DNA from: Planctomycetota bacterium | Lineage (GTDB): Bacteria > Planctomycetota > JAJSAM01 > JAJVHW01 | NCBI GenBank assembly: GCA_024280885.1 | Contig: JAJRPF010000069.1 | Span: 1-51,218, forward strand | Length of the DNA stretch: 51,218 nt | Direction of reading: 5' to 3' | Shown: piece after piece, positions 17,313-28,970 of the stretch | Numbering within the stretch: the first letter of the stretch is position 1 | Layout: each line of letters starts with the position of its first letter | Program-made: the position numbers and the translations under genes | Notes under the pieces: model-generated | The model's input: only the letters and a program-made list of their open reading frames with translations | Told to the model about the DNA's origin: nothing | Databases searched by the model: none

Positions 17313-19615
17313 GACGCCACACGCTTGCTCTCCTGCTCGGGCTGCTCTTCGGGGGCGTGTCCGGCCCACCAGCAGACGCGGCGCCGGTCCTCGACATCGG
17401 GCCACTCGTCCTCCCTCCCGCAACTCTCGGAGAACCGTACGACGCACAACTGACGGCGTCGGCCGGCGAAGCGCCCTATCGCTTTCGCGCGCGCAAGCGG
17501 CGACGTCAATGGGTGCGCGGCTTGAAGGTCGCCCGTGACGGACGCATCTCGGGGACGCCGAAGAAGCTCGGTACGTTCACGTTCCTGGTCCGCATGAAGG
17601 ACTCGGGAAAGCCGCGAACGCGCTCTGTTCGCACGGTGCAGATCGAGGTCCGCGAGGCGACTGCTTGGCAGTCCACCGGCACGAGCGGCACGACACCCGC
17701 GGCACGCTGGGGGCATGCGGCCGCGATCGACTCCACGCGCAATCGACTGATCGCGTTCGGAGGTGGATCGGGGGTCAACTGGCTCTCCGACGTGGTGGCT
17801 CTCGACCTCGCGACCGGCGCGTGGTCGGAGCTCGCCGGAACGGCGTCCGGTCCGATCGGCCGCTGGGGACACTCACTCGTGATCGACGAACAGGGTGACC
17901 GCGCGATCCTCTTCGGTGGTGCGTCCGTGGCGCCCTACGGTGATCTCTGGGCGTTCGATCTGAGCACGCAGACGTGGTCGGAGATCCAGGCGCAGAACGA
18001 AGGCCCGTCGGCCCGACGCAGTCATCTGTCAGTGTACGATCCGGCGACACGTCGGATGCTCGTCTTCGGGGGGTTCGGCACGACGCAGCAGAACGACGTA
18101 TGGGCGCTCGACCTCGCGGCAGCGGGCGGTCCAACGTGGTCCGAACTCACGGTGCTTGGTACGCCGCCGTCGCCGCGCGAGTTCATCCCGGGAACGTTCG
18201 ACCGCAACCGTGGCAAGCTGCTCGTCCTTGGCGGTTCGACCGCCTCGGGATTGACCGACACGGCGTTCGCTCTGGACTTGCGTAATCCGGCCGGACCGAC
18301 ATGGTCATCGCTCACTACCGAGGGCGGCGGGCCCGGTGCGCGCTCCGGCGCCGTCGTGGCCGCGGACGCGCCGCGTGACCGCGTACTCTTCTTCGGCGGC
18401 GAGGCGACAACGGGATTGCGCGGCGACCTCTGGGCGCTGGAGTTCTCCGGGGTCGCGACACCGCGCTGGACGTTGCTGCAGACCGGGGACGGCGCGGGCG
18501 GACCTTCGCCACGCACGTCCGCAGCCGGCGCGATGGACGCCGACACGGCGCAGCTCTTCGTGGTCTTCGGTAACGACGGTGCATTGCGCGACGATGCGTT
18601 CTCGATCACGGAAGAAACCGCAGTCGTTCCGCCGTCGTACGCGTGGACAACGAGCGACCCCCTCGGTCCGTCGGCGCGCATGAATCATTCGCTCGTGATG
18701 GACCCGGCGCGTCGTCGCGCCATCGTCTTCGGCGGCTTCGACGGGACGTACGTCAACGACGCCTGGTCGCTAGACCTGAGCGACATGGCGGCCCCATCGT
18801 TCGAGGCACTCGTCCCCAGTAGCGCCGCGCCGTCGCTGCGCTTCGCCCACACGGCGGTGCTCGACGCCGATCGCGAGCGCATGCTCGTGGTCTTCGGATC
18901 CGACGGCACGAGCGGGATCTTCGAGTACTTCAACGACATCTGGGCGCTGGATCTCACGAGCCCTTCCGGCGTCGCCGATTGGTCGCTGATCGACCCATCC
19001 GGCCTACTCCCGCCCCCACGCGACGAACACGTCTCCGTTCTGGATCGCGCGAACAATCGACTCGTGATCTTCGGAGGGTTCGACGATTTCACGGTCTTCG
19101 CGGACGTGTGGGCTCTCGATCTCTCCGTGCCCGGCAATGAGGTCTGGGCACAGATGTTCCCCACAGGCGACGCGCCCGCTGGCCGCGCCGGTGCCGCGGC
19201 GGTTTACGACCCGATCGGGCGCCGCATGTTGGTCCACGGCGGCGGTGACGGATCCGCATTCCTGAGCGATCTCTGGGCGCTGGATCTCTCTTCGCCAGGA
19301 GAGGAGCGCTGGGAGCGGCTCGAACGTCCGCGGGCACCTCTCGGTCGCACACTCCACATCATGGCACTCGACCCAAGCGGCCCGGGGCTGCTCCTCTTCG
19401 GCGGTCAGGCGCTCTCGGCGTTCTCCGACATCCAGAGCTTGCCGCTGAACGGATCGGGACCGCGTGCATGGAACGAGATCACACCGATCACCGGGAGCGC
19501 ACGCGCACTCTCGTCGTCGGCGGCTGACATCGATCCGGAGACCGGGAATGTCATCATCCACGGGGGACTCGGCCCCGAGCGCAAGAGCGAGGTCCACATC
19601 CTGCAGCGCCGGTAG
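17309..19615 (+). CDS. secreted Kelch-repeat protein (second of pair)
   Basis: A 768-residue paralogue of the preceding protein. It has a signal peptide (MRRHTLALLLGLLFGGVSG), an Ig-like He_PIG domain (PPATLGEPYDAQLTASAGEA, DGRISGTPKKLGTFTF), then around ten Kelch blades (RMLVFGGFG, RNRLIAFGGG, RRAIVFGGFD, NRLVIFGGF). These would make one or two beta-propellers. It starts at ATGA overlapping the first Kelch gene stop, so they are translationally coupled and co-regulated. Role outside the cell unknown; adhesion or glycan binding is possible. Confidence 0.82.
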   Translation: MRRHTLALLLGLLFGGVSGPPADAAPVLDIGPLVLPPATLGEPYDAQLTASAGEAPYRFRARKRRRQWVRGLKVARDGRISGTPKKLGTFTFLVRMKDSGKPRTRSVRTVQIEVREATAWQSTGTSGTTPAARWGHAAAIDSTRNRLIAFGGGSGVNWLSDVVALDLATGAWSELAGTASGPIGRWGHSLVIDEQGDRAILFGGASVAPYGDLWAFDLSTQTWSEIQAQNEGPSARRSHLSVYDPATRRMLVFGGFGTTQQNDVWALDLAAAGGPTWSELTVLGTPPSPREFIPGTFDRNRGKLLVLGGSTASGLTDTAFALDLRNPAGPTWSSLTTEGGGPGARSGAVVAADAPRDRVLFFGGEATTGLRGDLWALEFSGVATPRWTLLQTGDGAGGPSPRTSAAGAMDADTAQLFVVFGNDGALRDDAFSITEETAVVPPSYAWTTSDPLGPSARMNHSLVMDPARRRAIVFGGFDGTYVNDAWSLDLSDMAAPSFEALVPSSAAPSLRFAHTAVLDADRERMLVVFGSDGTSGIFEYFNDIWALDLTSPSGVADWSLIDPSGLLPPPRDEHVSVLDRANNRLVIFGGFDDFTVFADVWALDLSVPGNEVWAQMFPTGDAPAGRAGAAAVYDPIGRRMLVHGGGDGSAFLSDLWALDLSSPGEERWERLERPRAPLGRTLHIMALDPSGPGLLLFGGQALSAFSDIQSLPLNGSGPRAWNEITPITGSARALSSSAADIDPETGNVIIHGGLGPERKSEVHILQRR

Positions 19616-19861
19616 GCCACGCCGACTCCGCTGCTTCCCGCCTTCCAGATCCCTCGTCGGGCGACGAAACTCCCGAGAAACGTGGGGAATCCGGCCGCTC
19701 CGATCGTATCTACTGAGAACCAGGATCGAGGGGCGCGGCTGACTGCTCGCGACGCGCAACGACATCAGATCGGTCCCCTGCGCCGACCATCGCCAACCCG
19801 TCCCGCGCTGTCACTGATCCTGCATCACGAACATCACCAACCAATACGGGTGGGCCCCTTC

Positions 19862-22084
19862 ATGACGTCTCGAACCGCGGTCCCCGCGTCACTTCTCATC
19901 TCGATGGCCTGCCTTGCGACGGCTTGCGCGAGTTCGTCGCCCAAGGCGGTCGAGGCTACACCCAGCGCGCAGCCGGAAGCGGAGTCGATCGCGGCCACCG
20001 AAGGTGTCTCGCACAGCGCACCGCGACGGCTCGGCGATCGGATTCGCGTGTTCGGAGTCGCCGGCCAGGAGACCGACATCGATCGCCTGCTCGACGACGT
20101 CGCGGGAGCCGACGCGGTTTTCCTGGGCGAGACGCACAACGACGACGTCACGCACCAGGTCGAATACGAGGTGCTACAGGGACTGATCGAGCGGACCGGC
20201 GGCAAGATGATCCTCTCGCTGGAGATGTTCGAGCGCGACGCGCAGGCGGACCTGAACGCGTACCTGGCGAATGAGATCGACGAGACGACGTTCCTCGCCA
20301 ACACCCGCCCGTGGGGGAACTACCAAACCGCGTATCGCCCGCTCATCGAGTTGGCAAAAGCCGAAGGTGTGCCGGTCATCGCCGCGAACTTCCCGGCACC
20401 GCTGCGACGCAAGATCCGCGGGCAGCGTGAGCAGTGGGAAGCGCTCACGAGCGAGGATCGCGTGTGGTCTCCGCGCGAGCTCTTCCCGAACAGCGTAGCG
20501 TACTGGGAGAGAGCCGATCGAGCGACGCGCGGGCACATGGGTGGAGGCGGAGGGACGCGTACTCCCGAGGAGCGTCTCTTCGACGGGCAGAGTCTGTGGG
20601 ACAACGCGATGGGCGAGGCGGTCGCCGACGCGATTACGGCACATCCAGGCCACCTCGTGCTGCACGTCGTCGGTGGGTTCCATGTTCAGTATCGCGACGG
20701 CACGGTCGCGCAGACCGCACGACGCGCGCCGAAGGCTGATCTCCGCGTCATCAATGTCTGGCCGCAACTCGACTTGGCAGAAGCAGACGGCGTCGGAGGA
20801 GAGTCAGCACTCGGCGACTACGTTGTGTTGACCGCGGCACGGGCAGCCGACCAGAACGAGGGGCGCTGGTCCGTCCAAGTGGGCGGTGACCTTCAGTACA
20901 AGATCCGCGTTCCCGCGACCGCAACGGACGCGGCGCCCGCACCATTGCTCATTTGGCTCGGAGACGACGGCGCGCGCGACGACGACGGCCTCCGCTACTG
21001 GCGCGTCGCGCTGGGCGAGAGCGCAGCGATCGTCGCGATCGATCCGCTGCATCTCTCCGAAGAGGCCGATCTGCAACTGGGTGGGCGCTGGTACTGGACC
21101 GACTCGTTCACGTCGGATGCGTCGCGCATCCAGCGCGGGCTCGAACGCCTTCTGGACTACGTCACGCGACGGTTCCCGGTGGACGGGGAACGCGTGGTCA
21201 TCGCGGGTCGCGGAACAGGCGCCACGGCCATCCTCTGGACAGCAATGTACACAGGCAGACTGAACGCGACGCTCATCGCAGCCGATCCGCGCAAGACCGG
21301 TCGCCTTCAGATGGCCGGACTGCCAGCGGAGAAGTCATCCATCTCGGCTCTGCGTGTCATCGCTGGCGAAGATCGCCGCGACGCCATGAACAAGATCCTG
21401 GAGGAGTACGTCGACCTGGACCTCGATGCGACACTCTTGACAGTTGCGTCCGCACCGAGCGGCTTGCTCTCCGCAGTGGAAACCGCTGTGCGTTCCGGAC
21501 TCGGACTCTCGGTCCCGACTCCGGCTGCGGCTTCTGCGTCGACGTCGAAGACGATCACGCTGGCCAATCAGACCCCCACCGCGCGTCGTTGGGCAGAGCT
21601 CTACGTACGCGCCAACGAGGCGCGCGGCACAGCGACTGAACTCGTCGTCGCAAGCACTGCAGCCGCCGCGCCTATCAAGGCGCTCGATTTCGGCGGCGTG
21701 TTCCGAGTCGCAGATCTCCAGATCCCCGGCGCACTCCCGACGGCGCCCGGGCCCTTCGGCGGCACGACGGTCCTCGTCGTCCCGGCCGGTACCGACGCAG
21801 TCGGCCGCCGCGCCTGGGAAGCGCTTGTCGAGAATGACCCGCTCGCGAAGCGGTCGCGTTTTCTGCGCATCGTGCTGGCCTTCGAAGACGCGAGCCCGTC
21901 ACTCCCGGAGACGCTGACCACTCTCGTCGCCGCCGGCCGCAAGAACGTGCTCATCGTACCGGCTCAGTTCTGCGCGACGGGGGATCAGATGCGGGCGCTG
22001 CGCGAGACCGCTGGCGAGGCGCTGGACGGCATGACCGTCCACTGGCTGCCCGGGCTCGGCGGTCGGCTGGCCACTCTGAAGTAG
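19862..22084 (+). CDS. ChaN-like lipoprotein fused to an alpha/beta-hydrolase-like domain
   Basis: A 740-residue lipoprotein. The signal (MTSRTAVPASLLISMACLAT) ends in the lipobox ATAC at about residue 22. Residues 45-320 match the ChaN/DUF399 haem-binding family (DAVFLGETHND, MILSLEMFERDAQADLNAYL, RPWGNYQTAYRPLIELAK, HVVGGFHV). The C-terminal 400 residues look like an esterase/dienelactone-hydrolase fold (PLLIWLGDDGARDDDGLRYW, then ERVVIAGRGTGATAI). The nucleophile elbow reads G-R-G-T-G, so a catalytic serine is absent there. ChaN proteins bind haem and associate with iron uptake. No transporter gene is adjacent. Start chosen at the lipoprotein signal. Confidence 0.75.
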   Translation: MTSRTAVPASLLISMACLATACASSSPKAVEATPSAQPEAESIAATEGVSHSAPRRLGDRIRVFGVAGQETDIDRLLDDVAGADAVFLGETHNDDVTHQVEYEVLQGLIERTGGKMILSLEMFERDAQADLNAYLANEIDETTFLANTRPWGNYQTAYRPLIELAKAEGVPVIAANFPAPLRRKIRGQREQWEALTSEDRVWSPRELFPNSVAYWERADRATRGHMGGGGGTRTPEERLFDGQSLWDNAMGEAVADAITAHPGHLVLHVVGGFHVQYRDGTVAQTARRAPKADLRVINVWPQLDLAEADGVGGESALGDYVVLTAARAADQNEGRWSVQVGGDLQYKIRVPATATDAAPAPLLIWLGDDGARDDDGLRYWRVALGESAAIVAIDPLHLSEEADLQLGGRWYWTDSFTSDASRIQRGLERLLDYVTRRFPVDGERVVIAGRGTGATAILWTAMYTGRLNATLIAADPRKTGRLQMAGLPAEKSSISALRVIAGEDRRDAMNKILEEYVDLDLDATLLTVASAPSGLLSAVETAVRSGLGLSVPTPAAASASTSKTITLANQTPTARRWAELYVRANEARGTATELVVASTAAAAPIKALDFGGVFRVADLQIPGALPTAPGPFGGTTVLVVPAGTDAVGRRAWEALVENDPLAKRSRFLRIVLAFEDASPSLPETLTTLVAAGRKNVLIVPAQFCATGDQMRALRETAGEALDGMTVHWLPGLGGRLATLK

Positions 22085-22114
22085 CACGCGAACAGATCCC
22101 CCATCGCTCTGTTT

Positions 22115-22127
22115 GGTGTCAGACACC
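22115..22127. repeat. 13-bp palindrome before the histidine kinase
   Basis: GGTGTCAGACACC is a perfect palindrome 21 bp before the start at 22149. The block TGTTTGGTGTC at 22110-22120 is identical to the IS end at the left edge (112-102, - strand). This suggests a relic of an insertion-element end or a REP-like site. Confidence 0.45.
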
Positions 22128-22148
22128 GTTCCTGCGACGGTATGCGGC

Positions 22149-25493
<3,345 letters not shown>

Positions 25494-25604
25494 TGCCCGA
25501 CAGTTCGCGCCGCGGTGAGCAGGGCCGTCTCGCCCCTCGACCACGGCTGGAACTCGTGAGTTCTGCCAGATAGCCTCAACCTCGAAACGCGGAGGATGAC
25601 CGAG

Positions 25605-26639
25605 ATGGAGCCTCGAATTGGACTGGCGCTGGGCAGCGGATCGGCACGCGGGCTCTCGCATATCGGCGTGCTCGAAGTCCTCGAGGAAGAGGGCATCCCC
25701 ATTCACTGCGTCGCCGGCACCAGCATCGGCGCCATCGTTGGCGCACTGTGGGCGACAGATGCGATCGAGGCGTACAAGACTCTGCTCGAGTCCCTGAATT
25801 GGTGGCGCGTCATGGGCTTTCTTCAGCCGACGCTCTCGAAGTCCGGGATCTTCGGTGGTGGGCGCCTGATGGACACGCTCACGGAGTTGATTGGAGAGCA
25901 GCGTCTCGAGGACCTGAACGTCCGCTATGTCGCCGTGGCGACCGACGCCGACACAGGCCAAGAAGTGCGACTCTTCCGCGGCGACGTGGTTCAGGCGGTG
26001 CGCGCGAGCATGGCGATCCCCGGCCTCTTTTCACCCATCCGTTGGGGGTCGCGCTGGCTGATCGATGGCGGGGTGACAGCGCCCGTCCCGGTTCAGGCCG
26101 CGAAGGCGCTCGGAGCCGATCGCGTGATCGCAGTGAACCTGAACACGCGCGCCGGACTGCACGCGACGGCCACGGTCGACGTCGTGCCGGATCAAGCCAA
26201 CGCTCCGGTCGCAATGGGAATCGAAGAAACGGTCTTCGCCGATGCTCCCGTCTTCCGCTCGTCGGCCGAGGTGGACATCATGTCCACGATCGAAGCCCGT
26301 CCAACGCCGACGCCCGCGCCGAGCGTCGACGCGATCGACGACGCCGAGGCGTCCGACGAAGAAGACGAGCAGCGCGGAGGATTCGCTGCACTCCTCTTGC
26401 GCAAGGAACACGGCGACGAACCACCCGGTCTCGCCTATACGCTCACACGCAGCATCGACTGGATGCAGGTCGAACTGGCCGAACTGCAGATGTCACGCTG
26501 GGCACCGGACGTCGTCATCGAACCGCAATGCGGACACGTGAAGCTCTTCGATTTCGATAAGTCGGCCGAGATCATCGAGGCGGGACGGGCGGCCGCGCGC
26601 GCCATGCTGCCCGAGATCCGCGCCATGGCGGAGGCCTGA
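25605..26639 (+). CDS. patatin-like phospholipase
   Basis: A 344-residue protein with the patatin catalytic dyad. The glycine-rich oxyanion loop is GSGSARG at 10-16, the nucleophile motif is GTSIG (S40), and the aspartate motif is DGG (LIDGG near 154). A shorter central stretch is rich in acidic residues (DAEASDEEDEQR). Enzymes of this family hydrolyse membrane phospholipids. The ATG at 25605 is 9 bp after GGAGG; the ATG at 25596 has no spacing. No signal peptide is seen, so it acts in the cytoplasm or at the inner membrane face. It is just downstream of the hybrid kinase and may be in the same transcript. Confidence 0.88.
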   Translation: MEPRIGLALGSGSARGLSHIGVLEVLEEEGIPIHCVAGTSIGAIVGALWATDAIEAYKTLLESLNWWRVMGFLQPTLSKSGIFGGGRLMDTLTELIGEQRLEDLNVRYVAVATDADTGQEVRLFRGDVVQAVRASMAIPGLFSPIRWGSRWLIDGGVTAPVPVQAAKALGADRVIAVNLNTRAGLHATATVDVVPDQANAPVAMGIEETVFADAPVFRSSAEVDIMSTIEARPTPTPAPSVDAIDDAEASDEEDEQRGGFAALLLRKEHGDEPPGLAYTLTRSIDWMQVELAELQMSRWAPDVVIEPQCGHVKLFDFDKSAEIIEAGRAAARAMLPEIRAMAEA

Positions 26640-26660
26640 CGGGCTCGCGCACACGCGTTC

Positions 26661-26853
26661 GTTAAGGGCCCGCGCAAGAATAACTTCCGGGATTCGGGCG
26701 GCTGCGGCGGCGCAGGACTGTGTTGCCTCTCCTCCCCGACTCGGCTCCCCGTCCAATTCAATCATGACCGCGAGTCGCGTCGTCGATGCGCCTTGTCCTG
26801 CACCACCTCGCTCGCCCTCGGTCCCAGGAACTTATTCTTGCGCGAACCCTAAC
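26661..26853. mobile_element. MITE-like inverted-repeat element
   Basis: The left arm (26661-26693) reads GTTAAGGGCC then CGCGCAAGAATAACTTCC. The right arm (26821-26853) read on the - strand is GTTAGGGTT then CGCGCAAGAATAAGTTCC. The arms match over about 33 bp with few differences. The 193-bp unit has no coding frame and sits between the convergent patatin and kinase genes. A small non-autonomous mobile element or a bidirectional hairpin unit fits. Confidence 0.6.
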
Positions 26854-26858
26854 TCTCG

Positions 26859-28970
26859 TCAGGATGCCTTCGGACGCGTGTTTTCCCACCAACCCTCGGC
26901 GCGCTCCGGGCTCCACGGACGCGGCACGTCGATCGCACGCAGCTGCTTCCAGAGTGCCGCGGCCGACGCCGGTCGATTCCCAGGTTCCTTGGCGAGGCAG
27001 GCCGCCATCAATGCCTCGAACGCGGCAGGGACATCGCCGGCGGCGACCGCAGAGAGTCGCGGTGGCGGCTTCGAGCAGTGATCGACGAACGCAGCGGACG
27101 CAGTTTGAGAATCGAATACGGGGCGCCCGGTCAGCAACCAGTAGCCAACGCAACCCAGCCCGTAGAGATCCGCACGACCGTCGATGTCCTTCTTGCCCAT
27201 GATCGCCTCGGGAGAGATGAACGCGGGGGAGCCGACGACGCCAACGCCTGTGAGGTCTAGGTCTTCCTGGTTCGGGTCCGAACGGACGACTCCGAAGTCG
27301 AGCACCTTCACGTGGTCCAGGTTGTGTCCGAGCCGGCACGTCATGATGTTGGCTGGCTTGATGTCGCGATGAACCAAGCCCGCGTCGTGCGCCTCGGCGA
27401 GAGAGCGCGCCGCGCCTTCGAGGAACCAGATCGCGCGCTCGACCGGGATCGGACCGCCCTCTTTCACGAGCGAACTGAGATCGATCCCGTCAAGCAACTC
27501 CATGACGTAGTAGATGGCGCCATCCTTCGTCACACCATAGTCGTAGAGCTGAACCGTATTCGGAGAACGCAAGCCGGCTGTCACGCGCGCCTCGCGCTCG
27601 AAGCGCTTCACAAGCAGTCCACCGCGAGCCCCGGTGTCGCGATCCGCGCGGATCAACTTCACCGCCGCCGGTCGCCGTAGAAGCTCGTGCTCCGCGGTCC
27701 ACACCTCGCCCATCCCGCCACGCCCGAGCAACTCAATCAGGCGGTAGTTGCCCGCCCGTTGACCGCTGTGCAAGAGCGCCGCGTCGACCTCGAGCTCTTT
27801 GCCGTCGGCGGATGCCAACGCGCACTCCAGGACGCTCTGCAACTCGTCGAGTCCGCCGGCCCAGACGTGGTCTCGCAACCGCTTGACGGACTTGCGGGAG
27901 ATCCGCTCGACCGTCGTCGCCCCCTGCCCGGCACGGCGCTTCAGAAAGTGATCGACCAGAGCCGGGATGTCGTCTGCGCGTTCGACCAACGGCGGCACAC
28001 TCACGCGTGCGCCAGAGAACAACGCGGCGAGCTTCGGGCGGAACGAATCGGTCGCTTGCAGGTCGTCCAGCGTCTTCGACGTGGCCGCGATGAGCCGCGG
28101 GGCACGCGCGCCGCCGTCCTTCCGCGCCTTCTCCACCCGCCCCGCCAGAGCCTTCTGGGCAACGTCCGGGAGCGCGTCGATATGATCGAGAAAAAGCGTT
28201 CCGCCCGTGGCAAGATCCCACTTCCCCGGCTCGCCGTCACCGCCGAGGCCAAGGAAGCCACGGTTCCCGAAGAGGATCTTCTCGGCCGTGTCGGAGAGAC
28301 CGAGACAGCTCACGTTGAGAAACGCACGGTGTCGGCTGTCGGACTGCGCGTGGATCGCTCGTGCAACAGCTTCGTGGCCCGCGCCATTCGGCCCCTCGAG
28401 GAGGACCGAGTCGCCGGAACCGGCACACTTCTCGACGTTCGCGCGGAGACGCGTAACGGCAGCACTCGTCCCGACCAATGCGCCCTCGAGACGAACCGCG
28501 GCTTCGTTGACGAGTTCCTGTGCGACGCGCAGCTCGTGGGCAAGCGCGGAGTTGCGTCCCTCCAATTCATGACGCAGGCGCTGGATGGTCAGGTGCGTCT
28601 CGACGCGTGCGATCGCCTCTTCGGCCTTGAAGGGCTTGGCTACGTAGTCCACGGCCCCGACTTCGAAGCCCTTGACCTTGTCCTTCGTGTCATCGAGAGC
28701 GGACATGAAGATGACCGCAGAACCCTGCGTTTCGGGGTCGGCCTTCAGTCGCCGACACGTCTCATAGCCGTCGATCCCCGGCATCATGATGTCGAGCAGG
28801 ATCAGATCGGGATGCGCCTTCTTCGCGATCTCGAGCGCCGTCTCGCCGTTCTTCGCGACGAGCAACCGATATCCCCGCCCGGACAGGGTGCGCATGAGGA
28901 CCTGAAGGTTGGTCGGTGTGTCGTCGACCAGGAGAAGCACGGGTTGGACTGCAGGTTTCGCGTCATTCAC
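26859..28970 (-). CDS. response regulator - degenerate AAA+ - Ser/Thr protein kinase
   Basis: A 703-residue three-part protein. Residues 10-125 are a receiver with LLLVDDT and phosphoacceptor D60 (DLILLDIMMPG). Residues 165-400 resemble the sigma-54 activator AAA+ core. Its Walker A is GPNGAGHE (193-200, lysine replaced by histidine), its Walker B is GGTLFLDHID (glutamate replaced by histidine), and the GAFTGA loop is missing, so ATP hydrolysis and sigma-54 contact are unlikely. Residues from about 415 are a Ser/Thr kinase with GRGGMGEV, HRDIKPAN and LDFG all present, so it should be active. The gene overlaps the upstream hybrid kinase by 4 bp (ATGA). In context it is the output of the stressosome operon: histidine-kinase phosphorylation of the receiver would control Ser/Thr phosphorylation of unknown targets. 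Confidence 0.85.
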   Translation of the reverse strand: MNDAKPAVQPVLLLVDDTPTNLQVLMRTLSGRGYRLLVAKNGETALEIAKKAHPDLILLDIMMPGIDGYETCRRLKADPETQGSAVIFMSALDDTKDKVKGFEVGAVDYVAKPFKAEEAIARVETHLTIQRLRHELEGRNSALAHELRVAQELVNEAAVRLEGALVGTSAAVTRLRANVEKCAGSGDSVLLEGPNGAGHEAVARAIHAQSDSRHRAFLNVSCLGLSDTAEKILFGNRGFLGLGGDGEPGKWDLATGGTLFLDHIDALPDVAQKALAGRVEKARKDGGARAPRLIAATSKTLDDLQATDSFRPKLAALFSGARVSVPPLVERADDIPALVDHFLKRRAGQGATTVERISRKSVKRLRDHVWAGGLDELQSVLECALASADGKELEVDAALLHSGQRAGNYRLIELLGRGGMGEVWTAEHELLRRPAAVKLIRADRDTGARGGLLVKRFEREARVTAGLRSPNTVQLYDYGVTKDGAIYYVMELLDGIDLSSLVKEGGPIPVERAIWFLEGAARSLAEAHDAGLVHRDIKPANIMTCRLGHNLDHVKVLDFGVVRSDPNQEDLDLTGVGVVGSPAFISPEAIMGKKDIDGRADLYGLGCVGYWLLTGRPVFDSQTASAAFVDHCSKPPPRLSAVAAGDVPAAFEALMAACLAKEPGNRPASAAALWKQLRAIDVPRPWSPERAEGWWENTRPKAS

